From NCBI GenBank assembly GCA_017590115.1, contig JAGGNK010010225.1, positions 3,844,001 to 3,908,000 on the forward strand: a DNA stretch of 64,000 nt. The letters run 5' to 3'. Shown in pieces: positions 1 to 12,289 of the stretch. Every line of letters starts with the position of its first letter. Within the stretch, counting starts at the first letter, position 1. The translations under genes were made by a program, and so were the position numbers. The DNA is from Montifringilla adamsi. Taxonomy: Eukaryota > Chordata > Aves > Passeriformes > Passeridae. The notes beneath the pieces are model-generated. The model saw only the letters and a program-made list of their open reading frames with translations, had not been told where the DNA came from and did not search any database.

Positions 1-113
1 AGAATGAGAGAAATTTCAGCAAGCATCCCAAGCGTCGGTTGTTTCAAGATATTTTTACAACTTTAGTTAAGGACAGACTTACCTGCAGATCAGTATATGA
101 AACAAATTCATAA
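1..113 (+). pseudogene. NEK10: NEK10 pseudo-exon, N-terminal region (truncated)
   Basis: Reading from base 3 gives NERNFSKHPKRRLFQDIFTT and then LVKDRL, matching the NEK10 segment ahead of the armadillo-like region. The exon begins before the window. After about residue 30 the similarity fades (one codon appears lost near base 87) and a TAA follows at 111-113. The expected hydrophobic continuation (the HFLRVLICLRLLMRD-type segment of the family) is not found downstream, so the 3' part of the exon seems deleted. No normal donor is visible at the break. Confidence 0.85.
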
Positions 114-2968
114 CCAAGAAGGAGGGCTACTCTTTCTTGCCTTCCGTGAAGAAGCAAGATGCATGGATAATATCCCATATTGTTACAACAACACACCTTT
201 CTGTGGAAATTGCCTGAAGCACTTGTGGTAATTTTAAATAACCACTTGTGTATCGGCTTTGAGGAGCAATGCCCAGGTCAGTGGGACAGAAAAACACAGG
301 ACTGGGTAAATGACAAAAGTTGGATGACCAGAATTCTAACTGCTATGTTTTCTTGATCATTCATCTGTATATGGTGTCTGTAATCTATGATTTGCTTTTC
401 TAATTTATTTTACTGATTCTATTTATATTTTATAGACTGCTGCCTTTTTAGTGAAAGGCCAGTGGTTTCCACAAAATTCAGATGAGTTGATGCCACTTGT
501 TTGTGTTTATTTGTATTTTTGTGTATGACAGGATTAGAAAGGGTATTACCTTTTCTTATGCTGCTCTCATTTATATGAGGAAAAAGTACAGGACCTTACA
601 AAAATAGAGGGGGCAGAGAAAGATATTTTGAGGGAAAAAAAGATGTATTTTTCAGGATTTTTTTACTATACTCCTTTGCAGTGTATTGTATTTTCCTTTT
701 TAAAGCCCAAATACATTTTCTAAAAAGCCCCTTAAGTGGTACAGAAGTTTAAAGATGGAATCCTAGAGCATTTAAAGGTATTAATATATAACTACTAGAG
801 GAATCTAAAAACACCACATAGTTTGCTTAGACATTTATTCAGAACCAGCTGGGGAAGTAGGGGTGTCTGCTTTGATTATCTAAATGACAGTGAGTTTAAA
901 ACAAATTATTTAAGTGATTTTTAAATCTGGTACCTCTTTTTCGCATGTGAACTCAGTACTCACCAGTGGGAGGTCAGTGGCTCAGCTTCATTTGCCAGAA
1001 ATCCAAGTATAGCTTACACTGTGATTTCCCAAGTTCTGTTTATACATTGTGCCATACTTGGCATTTATTTTGGTTTTCTTTTGTTGTTCTTTGTGATAGT
1101 GATATGGCAAAACAAGCCTCTTGTATTAAGAATGAAAGCACCCAGGCAAGGTTGGTGAAACAAGCACCACTTAGTAGATAAGCTGGATATACCCTGGTGT
1201 GTCTAGTAATGTGTATTATAAATAATGTGTAAATGTAACTGTAGTAGAAGAGGCTCTGAAATGTTAATCAGGCTCAGGGAATGAGTGTCCACCATGGTAA
1301 TATCTTCAGACCACTTTAAAATCTGACCTGCAAATTTTGCACACAGGTATCTGGTTGCTGTTTTCTTTCCAGGAAAGTTTTGTGCTGTTCTGAAGTGGCC
1401 AATTATGGAATCACAATGAAAAATGGTATTACTTTGGGCAGAATATTGGCGTAAAAGGGCTGAGAGTTTCTTAGTATCTATTTATAAAATATTTATTTTT
1501 ATGGAAGTATTTTTAGCTATTGGCGTCATTCCCAACTTCAAATGATGAAATGGGAAGAAAACTGCCATGACCCATACACTTTTTCTGTTTCCAAGAAACC
1601 TATCCAAACAAATTTTGTCCTCTCAGATAAAACAACAACAAAAAACACATAGCAAAGATGTCTAATTTTAGGTTTATTTTAAATAGGGAAATGGGGATAT
1701 ATACTTTCAACAGGCAATGGAAATAGTGATTCCATTACTGGTATTTTATGCAGGATTACTGCCCCTGGACACTTTCTGCAAATCTGATTTGTATTTTCTA
1801 CCATGTTTTATGCTGTGAATCATATGGAGAAATATAAAGGAGGAAGTTCTATATGGAAATACAATCCTATTTCAAGAACATTTGAACTAAATAACAAATT
1901 ATTTCCAGCATAACAGAATTAGAGTTTTTAAAGGCCAGGATAGATTATGATAATTCAAAAGAATATTTTAAATATAGCTATTTTTACTTCTGTAGCACAC
2001 ATATTTTTGCATAAGTGTATTTTTTGCACTGAAGTTTGCTCTGTGGTTTCTGATTTACTTTGCTCTTTTGGGCCTTAATTCAACCATTAAAAGTTTATAT
2101 TAAAGCACAGTTAGTTTGTTCTTAGAGATGAGCATGTACTTTCCCTCATCAGTCCAGTGATAATAAGTGATGGCTGGTAATGCTGATATAATGTAACAAA
2201 TTTATTTATAGCTGATACTGTGTTTGAATGTAAATGGTATTATAAGTTCTGTGGTATAGTATGTTGAACAGTTGTTGTTGCTCACTAGTCAATTGATTCT
2301 GAATCAAACTGTTTTATTTAAGTATTTAAGCACTTCTTAAATTGCATTTGGTTTATGTTTTGAATATTTAATTTACAGGCAATGGGTTATTCAAGCCCCA
2401 TGCATCCATTTTCTTAGATTTTATTAATCTGCCTGAGATTATTAATAAAGGATCCATGCTACCAGGTCAGTATGTCAAAATATTGTTTCTTGCTTGGATA
2501 AGGGGATGCAGGTAAGTGTCATGTGTACAGTTGTGTTGGTGCTTGTGTGTAAAAACATTTGTTCTTATGAATGCACATGTACATGTATCTGTCTGTATTT
2601 CTATATGTGAGGATGGGAGTTGCAAATAAGCAGATTTCAAGAGTGGTTTTACACCATTGCTGCATAACTTGCTCAATTTCTGTTATTTCTTATGTTGTGT
2701 CTGTTGTTACTGACCCTTACAAAGAAACTGTAAATCTCCATAACAGATGACCTGGTCATTGCTCTGAGCCCTAGACTTGGTATTTGACATTATCATAAAG
2801 ATTTGTAAAATTCCCCCTACATCAATAATGTAGTTACTGAAGGAAATGGAAAGCTCCAGTTTAAGAACCTTCAACATTTCACCTCTTGTGTTTTTATTTA
2901 TCTACTTACTACAAGTAATTCTGAACTCCTTTTTTCCTTTTTTTTTTTTTTTTTAAATTTTCCTGTAG
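114..2968 (+). other. intron-like sequence, no features found
   Basis: AT-rich sequence between the first two NEK10 exons. No coding similarity, clear transposable element or tandem array was seen. Short T runs occur near the acceptor at its end. Confidence 0.5.
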
Positions 2969-3010
2969 GAAATGCTCCAAAGTCTGGGTGAAATTGAAAA
3001 TCTAGCTCAG
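2969..3010 (+). pseudogene. NEK10: NEK10 exon (EMLQSLGEIENLAQ), intact
   Basis: A 42-bp exon of 14 codons reads EMLQSLGEIENLAQ, equivalent to EILHSLGGIENLAQ in the mammalian protein. It is bounded by a pyrimidine-rich acceptor ending in tcctgtag and a gtaaaa donor, with phase 0 on both sides. It has no disabling change. It encodes a helix of the armadillo-type region. Confidence 0.85.
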
Positions 3011-3575
3011 GTAAAATTCCTCGCAGTGCCTTTGTCTATTATGTTGCCTGTCAGTTTATTATGATTAGAATGATATATACTGTAAAAGGCAGTGTACAGA
3101 TATTCTTGGTTTATGGAAAGAAGTAAGTCTGTTCCTCTGTTTTCACATGAGCAGTTGGTGTGGGTTTTTTCACTAGTTTTCAAATCAACTGTCCTATAAT
3201 CTAGCTGAATTCATCTGGGACTTGTAGTTAGGAGACTTAAGAAATGCTTCCTGAAGTGGGAGAAGAATTGGAAGAGTCAATTTCTTTTGGTTCAGTCAAA
3301 AGAAACTAGACTTTTGAAGGGACATGAGCAGATCACCCTGCACTGTAGCTAATGACTTTGCAAAGGGAAAAGCATACTGATAAAATATATGGGTTTTTTA
3401 AAATGTCCAAGCAGGTTTAAACCTTGAGGCTACACTACTATTGCATTACAGAATATTTTTTCATTAAACAGATGCACCACCTACAGGCTGTATGTGTGCA
3501 GAACAGTCTACGTTTATGAAATCTGCAAATTTTTTTTCCTAATGGTATTCTTTATTTTTCTTCCCCTACTTGTAG

Positions 3576-3654
3576 TATATGGAAACAGTAGCAAATCGTT
3601 ACCTTAATTACAGAGAAGAGCAGCATAATGTGGACAAGTTGGTCAACATGACAT
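3576..3654 (+). pseudogene. NEK10: NEK10 exon with lost splice donor
   Basis: The acceptor cttgtag precedes an open frame YMETVANRYLNYREEQHNVD followed by KLVNMT, closely matching the family. Phase matching with the next exon (which starts AT|ATT TTC) requires the exon to end at 3654 after one base of the Tyr codon. The donor would then read ataagt rather than gtaagt, a G-to-A change at intron position +1 (base 3655). The reading frame is otherwise intact. Confidence 0.88.
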
Positions 3655-4004
3655 ATAAGTGCAGTAGCTGATAACAGGAATGATAAGGCTACTCACAACT
3701 TTTGTGTGAGGCTTAAAATGTTTAAAGTACTTCAGGTGGTCATTAAGTAAGATAGTAGTATATTCACTGTAGGCATCATCACATGAGTAAAAGCTAAAAT
3801 TCCTGTAGAAAGGAGCTGCTTGTTTTTCTACGTAAGTAATATTTCTTTAAGAAATTAGTATCTTTTTATGCATTGAAATAAAAGAGTAAATTGAACTAGT
3901 TATGGTTCAAAGAACTTATACAGTATTTTTCTCTGTTATCTGACTGGTAAAATAAAAATATTAGTGAGAAAGAGTCAATTTGCATGTCTTCCTTTCTTCC
4001 ATAG

Positions 4005-4072
4005 ATATTTTCCAAAAGCTTGATGCTGTTAGAAATCAAAGAGAATGATTTATAGCAAATGGAGCACATAAA
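4005..4072 (+). pseudogene. NEK10: NEK10 exon with Trp-to-stop nonsense
   Basis: The acceptor tcttccatag is followed by codons reading IFQKLDAVRNQRE, stop, FIANGAHK. The family has IFQKLAAVKDQREWVTTSGAHK, so the TGA at 4046-4048 replaces the tryptophan codon TGG. Exon phase (1 to 0) agrees with both neighbours. The donor gtgctt is weak but has GT. This nonsense codon alone would end translation within the armadillo region. Confidence 0.9.
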
Positions 4073-5086
4073 GTGCTTTATAAAATTGTTAATTTATTTA
4101 ATTAGCTACTTAATAGAATAACACATGCTTTTCAGATTTGACCTAGATGGGACTAAATTCCTTACCTTGTCAGTCTTGTGAGGTAAGATAATATCTTAAT
4201 ACAGATATATTAATAGGATCATAAAAATAAGTTCTTCTCTGTAAGTTGTCTGATGTATGATTGTTGGCTGTTTGAGATAAACAGATTGTAAACATTTGGA
4301 CTAAACATTTGTTCTATAGAAAGTAGCGCTCATGTATGCACTGTCCTGAGCTAGACGTTACTGTGATTCAAATAGTTTTATATACTTATAAAATGTAAAT
4401 ATATTTTAAAGTTTTCTTACACAAATTTCTGATGTGGTTTTTCACTTGTAAAGTATTCTGTGGCTAAATATTCTGTGTCAACCCAGACATCCTTTGCTGT
4501 ACATTACCATCAGTCTAAGAATCTGCAATTAACTATTGCTGGTTTATGGCTAAACTGAGATACAGTTGAGATCAAAATCAGTATAACTAGGGTTTCATGA
4601 TTCTATCATGATGCAGAAAAACAGTGGCAATTGTGGTCGTATAGTATCAGACAACCTATTTTTAGAGAATCTAGACAAATATGGATTTGATTAGATATTA
4701 ATCATGAACAGAAATACAGGCAGGGCCTTAAATGACTGTGCTGTTTAAATATAAGCTGAATATTAACTTTTTACTTCAGGAGGCCTGAGTTAGTGTTTTG
4801 AAGTTTTCTGGTGTAATAGAGACATTTTAGCAGTCAAGAGACACTAACTGTAGTTTGAGAAGAAACATCCTTGCTTGTCCTGCTGGGTGTATTCTAAGAT
4901 TTTAGGTGTATATTTAAGTGTACTTTAAATGTACCTGAGATTTTTAACATATTATGTAAGGATTTGATATCTTAATTTTTACTTTCCATTAAATATTTCT
5001 GTATGTTTTTGAGTTTTAAAATAATGTACTTTATATTTTCACAGAATCACACATTTACTTACCTTTTTTTTTCTTTTTTTTTCCAG

Positions 5087-5164
5087 ACCTTAGTAAATTT
5101 ATTATTTGCCAGAGACAGTCATTGTTTTTGGTGCCCTCCTTGCTCTGATTAGCTGAGTAGAATG
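5087..5164 (+). pseudogene. NEK10: NEK10 exon with frameshift and stop
   Basis: After a strong pyrimidine tract and ccag acceptor the frame reads TLVNLLFARDSH, as in the family TLVNLLGARDTN. A length change at the T run near 5122-5129 then shifts the frame. In the new frame it reads VFGALLALIS, which matches VLLGSLLALAS, followed by TGA at 5154-5156. Without the shift a TAG occurs at 5150-5152. A gtaggt donor follows at 5165. A further small deletion before the donor is likely, because the expected residues AESQ are mostly missing. Confidence 0.85.
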
Positions 5165-6290
5165 GTAGGTTCAACTTAATGTGCCATAATTAACAAAAGC
5201 TTTTTAATGTTTTCTCTTGTCAGAATATTAGAACTGCTCTTTATGAGGAAAACTTGAATGTTCTTGATTTTATATTGAAGCAATAGAAACGAAATAGAAA
5301 CTTTGGTCCTTGCAGCAGACTTCTTCTTCATGTGGATGGCTCTGCAAGACTGGAATCACAGAATCTGTCTTTGCAATCCTCATGCAGGATTCTGGAATTC
5401 CTGCTGACTTCCTGCGTATAAAAATCTTCTGTCTTCAGCATAATATAACAGTGCCTCACAATAATCAGGTAGAATATTGTTCAGTGTAGTAAATAATAAA
5501 CTCATACAGCCAAATCCGTATATATGTGCCCTCTTCTCATTAATTAGTGATTAAAATAAAATCTTTATCTTAAATAAAGATTAAAAGGGAAAAAAAGAGC
5601 AAAAAGGGGGGCAGAGCAACTTTCATCTATAGTGGTATTATAGAAGAAAAACTGCTGTTAGTGATCTGTGTCTTCCAGACTTCCCAAAACTCTGATTCAG
5701 TTTAATTTGTTTTTAATATCTGTATTAATTTAAATTATGTTATACATATATTTTCAACTTCCATTTAACTTTCTTCACTGAATGTAATGGAGGATTTTAT
5801 GTTACATTTGGCCTGGCCCAGAAAGAGTTTGGGGTATATTACAAATGTTCACAGAAATTGTGGTTGTTTTTAAAAATGTACTCCATTTGCTTAATTACCA
5901 GTAAAGCACAAAATATATTTGTGTCTTTATTTTTATGCATTTACATTTACTTTTTTTTTTTACTGGGAAAACTGGAAACTTGTTACATTGTTACTCTTGA
6001 CCCAGCATATATTTGTGGTTTTATGTACTTGTGTGCACAACTTGATATTATTACTTAAGACTAGGGGAAAAATAATTAATCAAATGTACAAAGAAGGAGG
6101 CTAAAGAGCAATGTGTGTTTTTCGTATAATTTCATCTGATATAAATGCCAGGAATAATCAATTTGTAGTCCAGAATGTAGGGAGGAGATAAGTGAGATTG
6201 TTGAGAACTTGCTGGTGATATTACATGAATAAGGTGAGACTTTTTGTGTGGATTAATTGTGTTAAAATAAATTTTGACTTTTTTATTTAG

Positions 6291-6342
6291 GGATGCACGT
6301 ATTTAGAGGAATTAGAAAATGTGCCACTTGAATATACCCAAG
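6291..6342 (+). pseudogene. possible NEK10 exon remnant
   Basis: This is a weak candidate for the exon that should lie between the segment ending near 5164 and the one at 7572. It has a good acceptor (ttttttatttag) and a possible gtcaaa donor. Short patches (GAATTAGAAAATGTG, then GAATAT and CAAGG) resemble the nucleotides expected for the SELNIVE and EYDLLSKR segments, with several deletions and stops. Similarity is too low for certainty; the true exon may be deleted. Confidence 0.25.
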
Positions 6343-7571
6343 GTCAAATTCTGATACCTGTGTATTTTCAGTCACATACTGATATAGCAAAATCTTTTCC
6401 ACAGTTCCATTGTAATCCATCTCTCTCTCTCCACTGATGGCCCCCAGTACAAATGAGTTGCAATGTTATCATGAAGTGATAGCAATCACTCTTGGTGCAT
6501 CTCTTCGTTGCTCCTGGCAGACCTGAATGGTTAGATGGGAAAGCATGCTGAGCCCTGACAGTTCTTGGGATGCCCAATATAAACTAGTAAAATTGCAAGA
6601 CGGAGAGCTGCTGTAGTTTATGCTGGAGGCTGAGTCAGATCCCACATCCTCTTCGTCAGAAAACCATCAGTGTTCCTTCAATTGTTTAATCATCTCAGCT
6701 AAGACTGCTAGCAAAGCATTACTGAATTTCAGTGAGAAACAGAAAGACTTTCAAATTTGATAAGACATCACTTATCACCTTCAAAATTCTGAAGAGGTTT
6801 TTAAAATTTCATGCTTAACTATTTCACACATATAAGTGACCTTATGTGTGACTAAGAATAGAGAAAATTAATATATTAAAAGGTTTGGTTTAGTTTCTGG
6901 GTTTGAAAAAGTTATATGTAAATCAAAAGTTAGATGTAAGAGTTAGAATTTGAATGTAGACAGGAAGATGATGAAGTTCAATGCTAGTTAAGGATAATTT
7001 TAAATTAATATATGAGTCTGAATTCACATGTTTCATTAAATACACATGGAGCTTTTTTGCTTAAAGTGGAAATGGATGTCCTTAACCATATTTTCTATGG
7101 GAAGTCCACCTTCGTTGCAGTTAATGAAAATCTTATATAAACCTTTTAAGGTATATATCAAATCATTTTCTAAATATAATATTTAAACTATACTAGAGAA
7201 GAATGATGCATTTTTGTGTTATCTGTGGAACTAGGCTATTTGAGTTCCACAGATGGACTTTACAAGTTCATGCAGTCAGTGCTACTTTTACTACTAATGC
7301 CATTAATAAGAAGATGGTAGCACAGATGACTGCAGCCCAGCTGGCCACCTCCCATCCTGTCTGGGTATGCCTGGTTGACTTTAACCACCAGGTTGCAGTG
7401 ACATTAAGTTATTTTCTTTGACTTATATTAAACAAACAAACAAAAAAAAAACAAAAAAGGAGATCTCTGTTCTTTTTTAAATTTCCTGTGTGTTTTTTTT
7501 TTCCTTTTCTAACTGACAATACAAAGTAATGATGGAGTTATTGTTGAAATTTCTTGCTGATTTTTTTTTAG

Positions 7572-7796
7572 GTTCACAGCAGAGTTGCTCTGACCCCTTT
7601 GTGCAGAGTCACGAGTCAAAGAGCAAATGAAAATGTATGAAGGAGTTCCAGTCTTGCTCAGTTTGCTCCATTCTCATCACATCAAACTTCTATGGAGTAT
7701 AGTTTGGATTCTGGTACAGGTTTGTGAAGACCCTGAGACTAGTGTGGAAATTTGGATCTGGGGTAGAATCAAGCAGCTGCATCATATGTTGCAGGA
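7572..7796 (+). pseudogene. NEK10: NEK10 exon, armadillo region, Arg-to-stop
   Basis: This is the longest exon of the window (225 bp). From 7573 it reads FTAELL, stop, PLCAESRVKEQMKMYEGVPV, then LLSLLHSHHIKLLWSIVWIL, VQVCEDPETSVEIWIWGRIK and QLHHMLQ. The family has RLTAELLRLLCAEPQVKEQVKLYEG, so TGA at 7591-7593 replaces an arginine codon, most simply by CGA to TGA. Both splice sites are good (tttttttag acceptor, gtaggt donor at 7797), and the exon ends in phase 2 as the next exon requires. Apart from the one stop, 73 codons are preserved. Confidence 0.93.
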
Positions 7797-8142
7797 GTAG
7801 GTTTTCAGTCCTCAACATTATGGCAATTGTTCAAAACTGTTTGTTCTGTTAAGATATATTTGACCAAGCCCTGTTTTATCAAACAGCATCTTTGGCTTGT
7901 ACAGCTGTATGTGATGCCAGCAAAATTTAAAAGACTATTTAGAACATAATGAATAAACAGTATTTTTCCCAGCCTTTTGTATTTCTTTGTTATCCTAAGG
8001 CGTTTTTCATATTTTTAGTGTATAAACTAATTAGATAATTTAGTGAAAACATACAAATTTTCAGAACTTCAGGAATGGTTAATAAAGACATATTAAGCCA
8101 TTTTTAATGCTCAACTTGATTTTTTTTTTCTTTTTCTTTCAG

Positions 8143-8292
8143 GGAAAGAAGTCTTGTATCTGACCCTTGTATCAAACTCTTCAGTTGGAAGTTTATCTAG
8201 TGCAAATGCAGCAGGAAAAATCCAGTATCTTCATTTGTCACATGAGCCAAGTCCTGATGAGATACAAGAAAATATTTTCTCACTTCAAGCAA
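8143..8292 (+). pseudogene. NEK10: NEK10 exon with 13-bp tandem duplication frameshift
   Basis: The acceptor ttctttcag is followed by ERSLVSD in the expected frame; the family has DRNFVSD. The 13-bp unit CTTGTATCTGACC (8153-8165) is followed at once by CTTGTATCAAACT (8166-8178), a diverged tandem copy that shifts the frame. Beyond it the next frame resumes with SSVGSLSSANAAGKIQYLHL and EIQENIFSLQA, matching GSLSSANAAGRIQQLHLSED in the family. A gtaggt donor follows at 8293; the last exon base is A where G is expected. Confidence 0.92.
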
Positions 8293-8790
8293 GTAGGTCT
8301 ATAAGGTCTAATACTCTGTTATGTCTTTACATACACTTGTGCAAAAGGATTCAAAATATTACAAATTTGTAAATACTTACACCTGCTTTAGAGAGTAGGA
8401 GCATCAAATCGGATTTGTTTATTTTCAAATGAGTGATACCAGCACTTATTTTCAAAAAGTATGCTTTTGTTAGAAGAAAGCAAAGCATAAAGTATTAAGA
8501 ATCTGGGAATCATATGTATTTCTTCACCTGTAAAAACAGTGACAAAAAAGTTATTTATTTAGTTAGCTAGTTTTGTGTTTAGCATGAAATTATTTTTATT
8601 TGATCATATTTTTCTTCTCTATTTAAATTTTCTATGATAGATCAATATGAATCATATGATTTCAAAGTGGTATTTAATGACTTCTAGTCAGGTGAGGATT
8701 CATTTGTAGTTAAGGAGCAAATTCCTTTTGGAAGAGATTTCTCAATAGAGTCAAATGGGCCTAAATGTTACTTCTGAATTTTTATTCTAG

Positions 8791-8851
8791 CTTGTTGTGC
8801 TGCAATTACTGACTGGTGCTCAATGAGACTAATGCTTACCTGGTTGCACAG
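8791..8851 (+). pseudogene. NEK10: NEK10 exon with 1-bp deletion
   Basis: The acceptor tttattctag leads into CCAAIT, matching CCAALT of the family. The Glu codon then has only two bases (GA followed by CTGGTGCTC), shifting the frame. In the shifted frame the sequence continues LVLNETNAYLVAQ, equivalent to LVLNDTNAHQVVQ, and ends at a gtagga donor. Length is 61 bp where 62 would keep phase with the next exon. Confidence 0.9.
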
Positions 8852-10900
8852 GTAGGAAGATTTTATTCAATTAAGAAAGGCATTATAGTTTATAATTTCA
8901 CTTAATTCTTCTTTGTTATCATAATTTAAGAAATTGGAAATATGCCTGTCTATAACTTTTGTACTTCTGTTTCTTTATCATTTTACACATAGACACAAAG
9001 GTTATCTACATAGGTGTCTGGAAGAATAAACAGCTTTATTTGACAAGGTTCATTCTGGCATCTCTTACCATGTTTTTGTCATATTCAAAATAGGATAGTA
9101 AATAAAAGTTATCACAGAATAAACTGAGAAATGCAAATTCTGAATTTCTTTATGTTTATTACAAAAAACTATGCAGCTGAAAATTGACATGTTGCTGTTT
9201 CACAAACTATTTCTCTTTTCATAAGAGTGTGATATTTTTGGGAGAGCTTCTTGGCATTCTATCTCCAGGGATAAACCGTTCTTAAAATCCCTGGTTGTAT
9301 TCCAGACCTAATCAAAGATATAAATATTAAGGGCATTAATATCATTAAAAGCTGTAGCCAGCTGTTAAACTCAAACTGTTAAATCAAAGCCTTCCAGTTA
9401 GCTTAAAACCCAACTAGAGGTATTCCTGGAGGAACCGACAGAACAAGAACTTTCAATATGAATAGGAAAGAAGTTTGTGTATATTTCAAAACCATTGGTT
9501 AAGAAAAATTAAAGTAAGTCTAGAAGAAAAATATTTTTTTATTATTTTTGCACACTAAAATTGTCAATAAACTATTGATTTAGTCAACTTTTATCTAAAC
9601 AATATAATGATATATTTTAGGCAGAGTCTGATTTAAATAAAATAAAATATCACTTGTTTAAATTAAAAGGATTTAACAGAGAGGTTTTCTGCATTGCCCC
9701 AGCAGTGCATGATGACTGTTGTGTCAGTAAATCGCTTAAAAATGGTGGTAAAATGTGCAGAGCTGGAAAGGTGTTTCAAACTTAACAACTTCTGCTCGTT
9801 ATGTTAAAAGACACTGACCTCTCCATTTGTTTAAACACCAGCCAACATCCCCATTTCAAATCAGGACACAGCCTCAAGCATGTTCATTTCAACTGGAGTT
9901 CCACCCTACAATACCACTGCAGTAATTTTAAATCCTACCTCCTTCTTTTGCTAATATAACTTCAAGAGTTGCGTAGTGAGCAAGGTGAAGCAACTCACTT
10001 GGGTTAAAAACAGAGGAAAAAGGTGTGCAGCTTTTTCAGTTATGTGCCAAGGAGGTCAATCTAAGTAACCTGTAAAAGTTTATATAATTGTGTCAAAGGT
10101 CTCTTGGGAACTTGTGCTTCTGCTGTAGCTGCTCTCTACCTGTCTGTCTGTCCTCTGTCCTTGTCACAGCCTTGGCAACAGTCTGCAGTAATTCTGGTAG
10201 CAGACAATGTGTTTCACTCAAAGGCTCCACTGCACAGCTCAAAACCTAAGCTTAACCATAAGTCTAAGCTTAATTCTGCCTTCCTGGATAGTAGAAGAAA
10301 ACATCAGAAACTGCAGAAGAGCCTCTGCAGAGCTGACATATAATCCCTTCAAGTCTGCTAAAGAGGGGAGTAGTGTCCATCAGGGACCTTGTCAAGTAAC
10401 TGGGAGCACTACTCCAACTAAATCTACCAGTGCCCATCTATCAGACCTACAAAGTGGATAGAATAGTGGAGGATACATGGTTGCATGAAAATGGAAGCTG
10501 AATTCATTATGGTTTCCACAAAATTCTGGAGTATTGGACAGACTTCTCAGGCTATCACTTTTGGTGTTTCTCCAATTTATTTTTATTAAGACTTGAATTT
10601 GTTTGTGACAATTCAAAGTATGGTACCACATGGTGACAGGAGATCTATTGCTGGAATTTTCTTCACCTGTAGAGATAGAAGCATTTCTTCGTTATGTGTT
10701 CACAGGCTCTCTTTGTGGTATCAGTTTAAATGTAACAATGATTTAATTCTTATACATGTTTCAGCTTATATTTTAGGTGTGCAGTAGGATGTTGAGAACT
10801 TGTCCATTGCTATTAGCTTCTGATTTATCTGAACATTGGTTTTTATTTGTGGTTTGCGTGCAAGGGGGCACTATTAATGCTGACCTTTTTCTGTTTCTAG
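8852..10900 (+). other. intron-like sequence, no features found
   Basis: NEK10 intron. The open frames near 10104-10461 overlap on both strands and have no family resemblance. Nothing else recognised. Confidence 0.5.
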
Positions 10901-10978
10901 GCAAATGCAATATATACAATAGCAAAGCTAATTTTATCAAACAAAGAAAGGAATGCTGAAAAAGCAAGTTTATTACAG
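10901..10978 (+). pseudogene. NEK10: NEK10 exon (IYTIAKLILSNKERN), intact
   Basis: A 78-bp, phase 0-0 exon reads ANAIYTIAKLILSNKERNAE followed by KASLLQ, aligned with ENGVYTIAKLILPNKQKNAA in the mammalian protein. The acceptor tgtttctag and donor gtaact are normal. No disabling change. It continues the armadillo-type region. Confidence 0.92.
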
Positions 10979-11621
10979 GTAACTCCCTTTATTATAATTG
11001 CACAATGAAAGCCTCAGCAGTCCCTGAGAATTTTTTATGAATTAAAATAAACTTTTATTTTGAAGTACAGTAGAAAAAAAAGTCATATTTAAAGGGGAAT
11101 CCCCTACTCCAAAACAACAAATAGGAACTGAAAGTTAGAGACTCAATTTCTGATCTGATTTACTTTGTTTCTGGCACCTCATATAGTGTAAAGGAAAGTC
11201 AATATTTTTCTTGTGATAATCTTTCCTCTACTTTTTCAGGCTGTCTAGCATCAGTTCTTTACAGAGCCTCGATCTTCATTGAAACTCACCCTAGACTTGA
11301 CACTCTACTAATATCTGTTTATTTCTGGAGCATTTTTCTGTGGATATTAAATAAAATATATGAAGGCAGCATATAAAATAGAGAAAATTTATGTGTAGAA
11401 TAAATATAGCCCAAGTAAGCGTAAAATGGCTCTTGGTTTTGCATGTCATTACCCCCGTAAATGTACTGGTTAGAGTCAACTTAGGCTAAAGGTCATCAGT
11501 AGTAATTAATTACCTGGTAGCTTTTCTCAGGCTCTGTGCAGTGTTGTGCCTCTCTAAGATATGGGAATGTAGTGCTTGGGGGTTCAGGGACTGTGGATTC
11601 TCTGTTTGTGTTTTCTACCTC

Positions 11622-12280
11622 TGTTGGGATTGAAGGCACTTCAGACAGTATTTCATGTTGGGACTCATGTGTTTATTATTTCTTATCAGTGTAACAGCCT
11701 CACAGCCATGAGTTCTGCAATCTTTCATTAGCAAAGCACAAAATGGCTAACTATCTCTTGTTCCAAGGTCTTTTAAGACTAAACTATCCAATTAAGAAAT
11801 GACACGCACATTATTTTCCCTTTCAACCCAATAAGTGATGCCTTGAAGCCCGCAATGCAGGCTTTTCTGTCCAATTACAAAATACCACCAAAACCTATGA
11901 AGAAGGAGGAAGAAGAAGGTGAAGAAGAACAACCTGCCTCCGCCCTAAAACCTTCATCTTGCTTCATATTTATTACTATATTCTAAATCCCCAAAGTTTT
12001 CCACCCTGTCATATTACACACTTCTAATCATCTACACACCCATAATCCCAGTGCTATTAATCAATTTTGGAAGTCTTCTCCACAGCCTCAGGTCAAATGT
12101 AGTGCTCTCTTGTGAGTCTGTGCTTTTCAACACAGAAAGTTTAAAATTCTCAGCATCCAGGATTCCAACAAGGATGAGCACAGCTGCTGCTGCTCTAGTT
12201 GGCAAAGTCCTTAGCACAGCTGAATGCATTCATGATCCTGCCTCTCACGTGGTCTTTGTTCTGACAGAGCCCCTAAAATG
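11622..12280 (-). mobile_element. LTR-like endogenous retroviral sequence (approximate ends)
   Basis: The stretch from about tgttgggattgaaggcactt through a GAAGAAGGAGGAAGAAGAAG patch to the CTCAGGTCAAATGTAGTGCT region looks like a songbird LTR family I recognise by its order of motifs. A reversed polyadenylation signal lies near 11671 (tttatt, AATAAA on the minus strand), so the sense strand is probably minus. I could not find a convincing target-site duplication, and both ends are estimates. No retroviral coding sequence is attached. The element sits in a NEK10 intron. Confidence 0.55.
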
Positions 12281-12289
12281 TGTATAGAG

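Noticed and set aside
3655..4004. AT-AC (U12-type) intron as an explanation of the ataagt donor
   Set aside because: The donor lacks the ATATCCTT consensus and the intron ends in AG, so a mutated GT donor is simpler.
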